Below, piece by piece: positions 50,885-58,420 of a DNA stretch of 64,000 bases. Positions within the stretch are counted from its first letter, which is position 1; each line of letters starts with the position of its first letter. The position numbers and the translations under genes were made by a program. The notes beneath the pieces are model-generated. The model was not told where the DNA came from. It made no database searches and saw only the letters and a program-made list of their open reading frames with translations. The stretch comes from Calothrix sp. FI2-JRJ7 (GTDB taxonomy: Bacteria > Cyanobacteriota > Cyanobacteriia > Cyanobacteriales > Nostocaceae): positions 62,001 through 126,000 of the forward strand of contig JAHHGX010000064.1 in assembly GCA_019359675.1 (NCBI GenBank). Direction: 5' to 3'.

Positions 50885-52561
50885 ATGAAACGTAGATGGA
50901 AGTCTTTGTTCCTTTCTCTCAGCTGGGTATTTCTCTCAGTAGGGACATCTATTTTTGTTATCGTGACGCAGCCTTTAATTACACCAGCACAACAGCCTGC
51001 GTCTGTTGACCAGTATAATAAAACACACATACAAACCAAAGAAGATAAAAAACCTGAATTAAAAAAACCCGAAGAAGAAGAAAAACCAACACCCGAAGAA
51101 ATAGCTCGTCAACAAAAGTTGATAGAAGGCGATAAATTATACCTAGCAGGCAATGTAGCCGAAGCTGAGAAAATTTATCGCTCTCTCAAACAACCATTCA
51201 AGCTAGCAGCTAATAACAGTAACGAACAACTCCAACCTGCAATTGCCGATGCAGCACAATTAACACCAGCAGGAAGAGTATACTGGCGTGAAGCTGAAGC
51301 GGGAATTATTGGCAATCTACAAACTCGCATTTTGGTTCCTTTAGATTTATTAGTTCAACAGGTACCTCAGTTTATACCCGGACATATTAAGTATGCTGAA
51401 TATCTGAAGAAGTACGGAGATGAGAAAAAAGCGTTACAAGTATTAGAACGCGCAGCTACACTGTATCCAAATCAACCAGACTTAGTACGAGCGCGCGTCG
51501 CTGCGTTAGGGGATGCCGAAAAGTGGATGGAAGCGTCGCTAGCTGCACGTCAATATGCAATTCTCAACCCTAATGACCCCTTAATGCCAGAATTTACCAA
51601 GTTGGCAGATGATAATTTAAAGCGTTACAAATCTCATATTCGTGGTGAAATTCGCGGTAATGCCATAGCCAATATTATTACAGGCGCCATAGGTTATGCC
51701 GTTACAGGCAGTCTACTAGGCCCATTTTCAGCGCTTGACTCAACGGTAATGTTGCTGCAAGGAGAAGAATCTATTGGTGAAAGCGTAGCTAAACAAGCGA
51801 AAAAACAACTTGATTTGGTCAAAGACGAAACCGTTAACGCATACGTTAATGATATTGGTCAAAAACTTGCCCAAGTTGCTGGACGCAATGAATTTAAATA
51901 TGAGTTTTTCGTAATTCCCGAACCTGATTTAAATGCATTCGCTTTACCTGGTGGTAAAGTGTTTATAAATGCAGGCGCGATTGAAAAAGCAAAATCAGAA
52001 GCTGAATTAGCAGGGTTAATTGGTCATGAATTAGCCCACGTCGTACTATCCCACGGATTTCAACTAGTAACTCAAGGTAATTTAATTTCAAATATTACTC
52101 AGTATTTACCGTTAGGTGGAACCGTTGGACAGCTATTTGGACTGTCTTATAGCCGTGATATGGAACGTCAAGCCGATGTTTTGGGCACACGCTTACTCGT
52201 AACAACTGGGTATGCAGCAGATGGGTTAAGAAACCTTATGGTAACGCTCAAAGAACAAATGAAAAATAAAAACGCACCACCAACTTGGGCATCATCGCAC
52301 CCAGGTGGTAACGAACGGGTGGGTTACTTGGAAGAGTTAATAACACGCAATAGTTACAATCGTTATGCTTATGAGGGAGTTGCCAAGCATGAAGAAATTC
52401 GCTCAAAAGTTAAAACTATATTAAAAGAGGTAAAAGAGTGTCGCGAAGACAAAAAGAAATGCCCTGATGATAAGAAAGATGAAACAGAGCGCAAAAAGCC
52501 AGAACAACCTCCAAACCCCACCCAGCAAACAGAACAACAACCGAATGAATCTAAAAAATAA
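50885..52561 (+). CDS. M48-family metalloprotease with TPR-like region
   Basis: 558 residues. Seen: a signal peptide or anchor (about 8-35), a Lys/Glu/Pro-rich linker, TPR-like helices (about 130-230), the metalloprotease domain with zinc-binding GHELAHVVLSHGF (HExxH) and the third ligand in DMERQADVLGTRLL, and a C-terminal Lys/Glu/Gln/Pro-rich tail. It resembles BepA/YfgC-type periplasmic M48 proteases that maintain outer-membrane proteins. The helical TPR segment precedes rather than follows the protease domain. It is divergent from psaK and probably monocistronic. Confidence 0.92.
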   Translation: MKRRWKSLFLSLSWVFLSVGTSIFVIVTQPLITPAQQPASVDQYNKTHIQTKEDKKPELKKPEEEEKPTPEEIARQQKLIEGDKLYLAGNVAEAEKIYRSLKQPFKLAANNSNEQLQPAIADAAQLTPAGRVYWREAEAGIIGNLQTRILVPLDLLVQQVPQFIPGHIKYAEYLKKYGDEKKALQVLERAATLYPNQPDLVRARVAALGDAEKWMEASLAARQYAILNPNDPLMPEFTKLADDNLKRYKSHIRGEIRGNAIANIITGAIGYAVTGSLLGPFSALDSTVMLLQGEESIGESVAKQAKKQLDLVKDETVNAYVNDIGQKLAQVAGRNEFKYEFFVIPEPDLNAFALPGGKVFINAGAIEKAKSEAELAGLIGHELAHVVLSHGFQLVTQGNLISNITQYLPLGGTVGQLFGLSYSRDMERQADVLGTRLLVTTGYAADGLRNLMVTLKEQMKNKNAPPTWASSHPGGNERVGYLEELITRNSYNRYAYEGVAKHEEIRSKVKTILKEVKECREDKKKCPDDKKDETERKKPEQPPNPTQQTEQQPNESKK

Positions 52562-52697
52562 TCGAAAATAATCATCCTATGGTTATAAAGTTTTGATGAC
52601 ACATAACAAAAACATGTGGAAATCAACGCTATTGACAGACACATCAATGCAAGAGGGCAAGTTATAATTTTTTAGCGGACGACTATTGTAAACATTT

Positions 52698-53018
52698 ATG
52701 ACTACCCCTCTTGTACAAGCTTTTTTTGTAGGCAGAGCTGTCGCTGAGATTCTTAGCGAACGGCTTGAACACACTGTTACTGATACCCTATCGCAACTCG
52801 GTAAGTTAGATGCTGAGTTACGCGAGCAAATGCGCTCGTTTACGGATGAAGTTATGGTTCGTGCCCAAAGCGCATCAAGCGCAGCAGGTGCTGGTTTTAC
52901 TTCTCCAGGCACTGGTGGACAATCAGCATCAGTTGATACACAAGCAATGATTGATGATTTACGCGCCGAAATTGCCACACTACGCACTGAACTCCAACGT
53001 CATCGCGTTAGTGGTTGA
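52698..53018 (+). CDS. Short conserved cyanobacterial protein (DUF6825-like)
   Basis: 106 residues: MTTPLVQAFFVGRAVAEILS, then a helical stretch with LGKLDAELREQMRSF, a Gly/Ser/Ala-rich linker, and a C-terminal amphipathic helix IDDLRAEIATLRTELQ. I recognise this pattern from conserved cyanobacterial/plastid proteins of unknown function. It lies 105 bases upstream of an ABC1 kinase gene; a hairpin GGTGGC-TTCG-GCCACC (53025-53040) follows. Confidence 0.8.
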   Translation: MTTPLVQAFFVGRAVAEILSERLEHTVTDTLSQLGKLDAELREQMRSFTDEVMVRAQSASSAAGAGFTSPGTGGQSASVDTQAMIDDLRAEIATLRTELQRHRVSG

Positions 53019-53024
53019 CGGTAG

Positions 53025-53040
53025 GGTGGCTTCGGCCACC
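53025..53040 (+). terminator. TTCG-loop hairpin after the 106-residue gene
   Basis: The perfect hairpin GGTGGC-TTCG-GCCACC sits 6 bases after the stop codon and is extended by GTA ends. UUCG loops give very stable RNA hairpins; there is only a weak T run (ATTTT) after it. Confidence 0.5.
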
Positions 53041-53123
53041 GTACAAATTTTACAAACAAGCAAAAAATAACAAAGTATTTTCTCCCTTTAAGATTCAGTT
53101 AATCCCAGCGGTATTTAAAGCAT

Positions 53124-54806
53124 ATGGAAAAAGGATATTCGGATAAGGCATACCGTTGGAATCGCGAGAACTACTCTAGCAGGCGCCGCTTTATAGATAT
53201 TTGGGGGTTTGTGCTGCTATTGATGTATCGCCTTTGGCTGTATAACAAATCTTGGAGTTATCCAGGAGGAGTTAGCGACGCAAAGCAAGCTGCAAGGCGC
53301 CGGACTTTAGCGGTTTGGATTCGCAACACATTACTCGATTTAGGCCCAACTTTTATTAAGGTTGGACAATTATTTTCGACGCGCGCGGATATATTTCCTG
53401 CTGAATATGTCGAAGAACTAACAAAGTTACAAGACCGTGTTCCAGCTTTTAGCTACGAGCAGGTAGAGTCTACTATCGAGAAAGAACTAGGTAAAAAAAT
53501 TCCTGAACTTTTCCATAGCTTTGAACCCGTACCTTTAGCAGCAGCTTCTTTAGGTCAAGTTCATAAAGCGGTTTTACACTCCGGTGAAGCTGTTGTCGTC
53601 AAAGTTCAGCGTCCCGGACTTAAAAAGCTTTTTGAAATTGATTTAAGAATTCTCAAAGGTATCTCGCGCTATTTTCAAAACCATCCTAAATGGGGAAAAG
53701 GACGCGACTGGATGGGAATTTACGAAGAGTGCTGCAAAATTCTTTGGGAAGAAATCGATTATTTGAGCGAAGGTCGCAATGCCGACGCTTTTCGTCGTAA
53801 TTTTCGCGCTTATGACTGGGTAAAAGTTCCCCGCGTTTACTGGCGTTACGCCTCTTCTCGTGTACTCACACTCGAATATGCTCCTGGTATCAAAATTAGC
53901 CAGTACGAAGCGTTAGAAGCGGCTGGTTTAGATAGAAAAGTTTTGGCTCGCCAAGGCGCCGAAGCGTATTTACACCAGTTACTTGATAATGGTTTTTTCC
54001 ACGCCGACCCACACCCAGGTAATATTGCCGTTAGTCCCGAAGGCGCCTTAATTTTTTATGACTTCGGTATGATGGGACGTATCAAGTCGAACGTGCGTGA
54101 AGGGTTAATGGAGACCTTATTTGGCATCGCCTCTAAAGATGGTGATAGAGTTGTGCAGTCACTAATTGATTTAGGCGCCATAGCACCAACCGACGACATG
54201 GGTCCAGTCAGACGTTCGGTACAGTACATGCTCGATCACTTTATGGATAAACCATTTGAAAACCAATCGGTTGCCTCCATCAGTGACGACTTGTACGAAA
54301 TCGCTTATAATCAGCCATTTAGATTTCCTGCAACATTTACCTTCGTCATGCGCGCGTTTTCGACGCTAGAAGGTGTTGGTAAAGGACTTGACCCAGAGTT
54401 CAGCTTTATGGAAATCGCTAAACCCTACGCAATGCAGCTTATGACTAATACGAATGGTGAGGGCAATAGTTTGCTCAACGAACTAGGCCGTCAAGCAGTC
54501 CAAGTTAGTAGTACAGCTTTGGGACTACCGCGCCGTCTCGAAGATACTCTTGAAAAACTAGAACGCGGTGATGTTAGAATGCGTGTTCGCGCTATAGAAA
54601 CCGAGCGCTTATTAAGGCGGCAAAGTAACATCCAATTAACTACCACTTACGCGGTGCTTATAGGTACTTTCACCCTTTCAGCCTCGATTTTATTGGTTAA
54701 AAATTATATATGGGCAGCCGTATTTGTAGCTTTTGTCGCAGTAAGCGTATCATGGCTGTTAATTAGGCTGATTTCACGCCTTGACCGTTATGACCGTATG
54801 TATTAA
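53124..54806 (+). CDS. ABC1/UbiB-family atypical kinase
   Basis: 560 residues of the ABC1K/AarF family. Seen: the KxGQ motif IKVGQLFSTRADIFPAEYV, the Ala-rich nucleotide loop PLAAASLGQVHKAV, the catalytic-core motif VVVKVQRPG, DNGFFHADPHPGNIAVSPEG and YDFGMMG, and two C-terminal membrane segments. ABC1 kinases in cyanobacteria and plastids regulate prenyl-quinone and tocopherol metabolism and plastoglobule functions. The PP2C phosphatase gene starts 29 bases downstream, so a functional link is plausible. Confidence 0.93.
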   Translation: MEKGYSDKAYRWNRENYSSRRRFIDIWGFVLLLMYRLWLYNKSWSYPGGVSDAKQAARRRTLAVWIRNTLLDLGPTFIKVGQLFSTRADIFPAEYVEELTKLQDRVPAFSYEQVESTIEKELGKKIPELFHSFEPVPLAAASLGQVHKAVLHSGEAVVVKVQRPGLKKLFEIDLRILKGISRYFQNHPKWGKGRDWMGIYEECCKILWEEIDYLSEGRNADAFRRNFRAYDWVKVPRVYWRYASSRVLTLEYAPGIKISQYEALEAAGLDRKVLARQGAEAYLHQLLDNGFFHADPHPGNIAVSPEGALIFYDFGMMGRIKSNVREGLMETLFGIASKDGDRVVQSLIDLGAIAPTDDMGPVRRSVQYMLDHFMDKPFENQSVASISDDLYEIAYNQPFRFPATFTFVMRAFSTLEGVGKGLDPEFSFMEIAKPYAMQLMTNTNGEGNSLLNELGRQAVQVSSTALGLPRRLEDTLEKLERGDVRMRVRAIETERLLRRQSNIQLTTTYAVLIGTFTLSASILLVKNYIWAAVFVAFVAVSVSWLLIRLISRLDRYDRMY

Positions 54807-54835
54807 ATGATTGTTTCCGATACGCCTAAAAAAAT

Positions 54836-55561
54836 ATGAAAATAAACTATATAGGAGCTAGCGACCCCGGACTTATTCGATTTTCTAATCAGGATGCTTA
54901 TTATACTGACCCAGAAGGACGATTTTTCGTGGTTGCCGATGGGATGGGTGGTCATGCGGGTGGTGAAGAAGCCAGTCGTATCGCCACCCAAGAAATTCAG
55001 GCTTATTTAGTCGCAAACTGGGATTCACAAATTCCTTCCGAAAAATTGCTCGAAGAAGCATTACTTCAAGCAAACGAAGCCATCATACGTGACCAACAAA
55101 GCCATCCAGAACGTGCCGATATGGGCACAACTGCCGTCGTCATACTGTTGCGCGACCCCGAATCACCCTTATGCGCGCACGTCGGTGACTCCAGATTATA
55201 CCGTTGGCGAGAACTCAAACTCGAACAAATTACAGAAGATCATACTTGGGTAGCACGTGCGTTAAAAGTTGGTGACATTTCCCCCGATGAAGCGCGTATT
55301 CACCCCTTCCGTCACGTACTATCACGTTGCCTAGGACGCGAAGATTTACAAGGAGTTGACATTCAACCTCTGAGTTTAAAACCAGGAGACCGCTTACTCC
55401 TATGTAGTGACGGTTTAACCGAAGAACTAGTCGATGAAAAAATCGCCAGTTACCTGCAAGAAACTTCAATGCTCGACAAAGCAGCTTTCGCGCTGATTGA
55501 AGGCGCCAAAGAACAAGGTGGACACGATAATATTACTGTTGTACTAGTAGCGCTTGATTAA
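54836..55561 (+). CDS. PP2C-family Ser/Thr protein phosphatase
   Basis: 241 residues, a complete bacterial PP2C. Seen: NQDAYYT and FFVVADGMGGHAGGEEAS with the metal-binding Asp-Gly, MGTTAVVILL, AHVGDSRLYRWRELKL, LLLCSDGLTEELVD and GGHDNITVVLV, covering the conserved metal and phosphate residues. It reverses Ser/Thr phosphorylation; the window holds at least two Hanks-type kinases. It is 29 bases after an ABC1 kinase gene, and a family B short repeat follows its stop codon. Confidence 0.93.
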   Translation: MKINYIGASDPGLIRFSNQDAYYTDPEGRFFVVADGMGGHAGGEEASRIATQEIQAYLVANWDSQIPSEKLLEEALLQANEAIIRDQQSHPERADMGTTAVVILLRDPESPLCAHVGDSRLYRWRELKLEQITEDHTWVARALKVGDISPDEARIHPFRHVLSRCLGREDLQGVDIQPLSLKPGDRLLLCSDGLTEELVDEKIASYLQETSMLDKAAFALIEGAKEQGGHDNITVVLVALD

Positions 55562-55564
55562 TAT

Positions 55565-55624
55565 TGGCAACGGATACAACAGATGTAACGGATAGTTGAT
55601 TCGTAAGATATACATCTGTTGCCA
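55565..55624. repeat. Short family B repeat
   Basis: The ends TGGCAACGGATACAACAGATG and TACATCTGTTGCCAA pair as a hairpin. It is a compact version of the repeat at 9741-9841 and lies right after the PP2C stop codon. Confidence 0.7.
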
Positions 55625-55676
55625 ATTTGTTCATTTTAAGCATTTTTCATCTTTACAATTTGATACAAAATACATT

Positions 55677-55702
55677 ACCCTCCAAGAATTACGTTGGAGG
55701 GT
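55677..55702 (+). terminator. Hairpin ACCCTCCAA/TTGGAGGGT
   Basis: A perfect 9-bp stem with an 8-base loop, followed by TAATTATATAAATT. Position after the phosphatase gene suggests a terminator, weak in T run. Confidence 0.55.
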
Positions 55703-56128
55703 TAATTATATAAATTATCACGTTGTATGAATTGACATCTTGCTACTTTTACTGTATGCCGAATAAAATCGACTTTAATACTCCAAGTCCTTTTATTTCC
55801 CATACAGGGAACAGGCGTATTAACTCACGTTAAATACTGAATCCTTGACTTTTGGTCGTATAGTGCAAAGTTTACCGAAATATGCATAGGTAAACTTGGT
55901 ATATATATTTAGCTAGAAGCTCACGAGTCTAAACTAGACGACATTATAGAAAGACAACACAAAATTACCACCTAAAGGAGTGGGCATTTTGTCAAACTCT
56001 TGTTATCTTTCGTAATAAAGAGGTACACAATTAGATTTTATTCGCTCGAATTTAATCAACGGCGCCTCGGTTACTCAGTCTAACTTACTTCACTGTTTCA
56101 CGTCATCTTCTCTATTTGGAGCTATTTT
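55703..56128. promoter_or_regulatory. Upstream region of nblA
   Basis: 426 bases without a gene. nblA genes are usually induced by nitrogen or sulfur starvation. I looked for a GTA-N8-TAC NtcA site and found none; the nearest pattern is GTAAACTTGGTATATATATT at about 55892. A ribosome site GGAG lies about 9-13 bases before the ATG (TTTGGAGCTATTTT). No clear promoter. Confidence 0.35.
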
Positions 56129-56323
56129 ATGAACAACCCAATCGAACTTTCACTCGAACAGCAATTCAGCATTCACTCATTTGCTAACCAAGTACAAGAT
56201 ATGAGCCATGAGCAAGCAAAAGACTTTTTAGTCAAGCTTTACGAGCAAATGGTAGTAAGAGAAGCAACATACAAAGAACTTCTTAAGCACCAATGGGGCT
56301 TAGATGGTACTGGATTGGCTTAA
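56129..56323 (+). CDS. nblA: Phycobilisome degradation protein NblA
   Basis: 64 residues, the usual NblA length. Seen: IELSLEQQFSIHSFANQV, the first helix, then MSHEQAKDFLVKLYEQMVVR and the conserved LKHQWGLD near the end. NblA dimers bind phycobiliproteins and hand them to the Clp protease under starvation. A GGAG site lies upstream. It is isolated, with 400 bases of non-coding sequence before and 376 after. Confidence 0.93.
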   Translation: MNNPIELSLEQQFSIHSFANQVQDMSHEQAKDFLVKLYEQMVVREATYKELLKHQWGLDGTGLA

Positions 56324-56699
56324 GCAATGTGATTGAAGTCCAGTGTCGCATAGAGGCGACCTCCTTCTCTTGCTTAGTTCCAACAATGGAAAGGAGCTGG
56401 GGATGCTGGGGCGTCAACTTAAGACTCAAAGGACTACCAGTAGCAGCGTTAATTACGTTCAGTACCATTAATATTTATATTTCCTATGAGCTTTTATTAC
56501 AACCGTAATTTATTTATTATTATTATTTCTTAACAACCCTATAAAAAAAGGTTACATTCTCGTAGGGTGCGTAATGCCATAGCAATATATCAACGAAGCA
56601 AATAACCTAGCAGCGTTACGCACCAAAAATATTTATTATTACATAAACAAAACTTATACTTAATATAATACAAATAATCAGATTTAGCAAGCTTAGTAT
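56324..56699. other. Intergenic region 3' of nblA with a family A repeat
   Basis: No gene recognised. A family A hairpin lies at 56562-56624 (ends GTAGGGTGCGTAATGCC and AGCAGCGTTACGCACC). The nearby ORF-like stretch from 56293 overlaps nblA in another frame and is not supported. Confidence 0.6.
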
Positions 56700-58271
56700 C
56701 TAAGCAGAAAGGTCGAAAGGAGAATCAGTATTAATCGAGGCAAGCTTAGTTAAAATTTGGGGTTTAATTTTTTCATATTCGGTTTTGAGGTAGGTTTTGC
56801 TAATTTGGGGATTAGCAGACGAAGGAAGTGTATTCCCCAGTAATGACCATTCCTTTAAACGACGACATTGAGAAAAAGCAATAGTAGAAACTAGGATATG
56901 AGTGGGGTGAGTAGGTTGCTCGCGCGCAAAAAACAGCAGGCGATAGTAACCTTTATCACTAAGTAAGTGTACAGTTTCTTGTCCAAAATTGGTTTTAAGG
57001 TCAAGGTAATAAGGAAGCCATTTGGCGCCAAACCTACGATTATAGATAACAGTTACCCAAAGTAGCATGGGGTGAGGAGAAGGAATAAAAAGAAATTGGT
57101 TGTAGCGAGTACAAACCGAGCGCTTTTGAATTTCGAGCATTGGTAACATCATCCACAATGCAGGGGTAAGTTGATTGTGAACACGAATAGGTTGAGGAAA
57201 AACAATATCAGCGATTGGTTTATTCTTGGGCCAAGTCGAAAGTTTTACAATCTCATCTGGTAGGGGGCTAGGCAGGTTTTCAGATTTATCGACTTCTGGA
57301 GCAACAACCGTAGGAGCATCACCACTAGTAGTTTGGCGCCCTGTATGAGTAGTAGGTGTACTAGTAGTTTTGTTAAACTCAGATGTAATATCAATTGCTG
57401 ATAGTGTTTGTATAATGTCATTAATATTTTGCGGACGGTCATTAGGTTTTTTAGCAAGACATGACATTACTAACTCTTCTAAAGACTTAGGAACGTCAAA
57501 ACTCATATCAATTTCCGCAAACGAACGCGGTTCTTGGAAATGATGTGCTTTATACCAGGCGCCGAATGAATGAGTAGGAGCACTAAGAGGTAACTTGCCC
57601 GTAAGCATTTCAAACATCATCACACCCAAACTATAAATATCCGAACGGTTATCTAACTCTTTACCCTCCATTTGTTCGGGGGAAGAATAAGCCAAAGTTC
57701 CCAGATAGTAATTAGTTTGCTGCGTATTCGACTGTAGTAACTTAGCAATGCCAAAATCAAGAATTTTAACTAATTCACCAAACGTCGGGTCAACAATCAC
57801 CAACATATTACTAGGTTTAATGTCACGATGAATAATGGGGTAAATAGTGCCATCTACAGGAATACCATCGTGAGCACACTGCAACCCCAAACTAATTTGA
57901 CGTGCCATGCTCAAAAACCGTACCAATGACATTTCTTGCTTGCGGATAATATATGACAAGCTTTTACCTTTAAGGTATTCCATAACGTAAAACGGAGTAT
58001 CATACTCGTCCACACCATAATCCATAACTCGAACAATTTGAATACTTTTTTGTCCCAAAAGCGCGCAGGTTTTAGCTTCACGCTCAAAGCGTTCCTGCAA
58101 CCGCATTTTTTTATTAGTTTGGATGGACATTGAGAGAAACTTCACCGCAACAGGCACATCTCCCAACAAAGTATCCTTAGCACGATATACTCGTCCCATA
58201 GCTCCAGTTCCTATTAACTCCTGAAGCTGGTACCTTTTGCTAAGTTTGCGACCGACGTTGGGGTCCGACAT
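56700..58271 (-). CDS. Hanks-type Ser/Thr protein kinase
   Basis: About 523 residues from the ATG at 58271 (MSDPNVGRKLSKRYQLQELIG); the frame runs 29 codons further upstream, but this start gives the usual kinase N-terminus. Seen: GTGAMGRVYRAKD glycine loop, AVKFLS with the Lys, IHRDIKPSNML catalytic loop, LDFGIAKLL (DFG), GTLAYSSPEQMEG and DIYSLGVMMFEMLTG. After a Thr/Ser/Pro linker (about 310-370), the C-terminal third (IADIVFPQPIRVHNQ on) has no motif I recognise and no membrane helix, so it is probably a cytoplasmic sensor or docking domain. Confidence 0.92.
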   Translation of the reverse strand: MSDPNVGRKLSKRYQLQELIGTGAMGRVYRAKDTLLGDVPVAVKFLSMSIQTNKKMRLQERFEREAKTCALLGQKSIQIVRVMDYGVDEYDTPFYVMEYLKGKSLSYIIRKQEMSLVRFLSMARQISLGLQCAHDGIPVDGTIYPIIHRDIKPSNMLVIVDPTFGELVKILDFGIAKLLQSNTQQTNYYLGTLAYSSPEQMEGKELDNRSDIYSLGVMMFEMLTGKLPLSAPTHSFGAWYKAHHFQEPRSFAEIDMSFDVPKSLEELVMSCLAKKPNDRPQNINDIIQTLSAIDITSEFNKTTSTPTTHTGRQTTSGDAPTVVAPEVDKSENLPSPLPDEIVKLSTWPKNKPIADIVFPQPIRVHNQLTPALWMMLPMLEIQKRSVCTRYNQFLFIPSPHPMLLWVTVIYNRRFGAKWLPYYLDLKTNFGQETVHLLSDKGYYRLLFFAREQPTHPTHILVSTIAFSQCRRLKEWSLLGNTLPSSANPQISKTYLKTEYEKIKPQILTKLASINTDSPFDLSA

Positions 58272-58420
58272 AGTAAGCTTTGGCTCCAATCTTTTAAAAT
58301 AAGCGAATTTCCTGTTAAATTTAGTATTCCCAAATTTTTGCCAATAAACAGCAAACATTGACCAAACAAATGCAACACAAACAAAAATATTTAAGTATCT
58401 CTTTATACTTTCACATTTAG

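Noticed and set aside
55703-56128. NtcA site upstream of nblA
   Set aside because: No GTA-N8-TAC was found; the nearest pattern lacks the second half.
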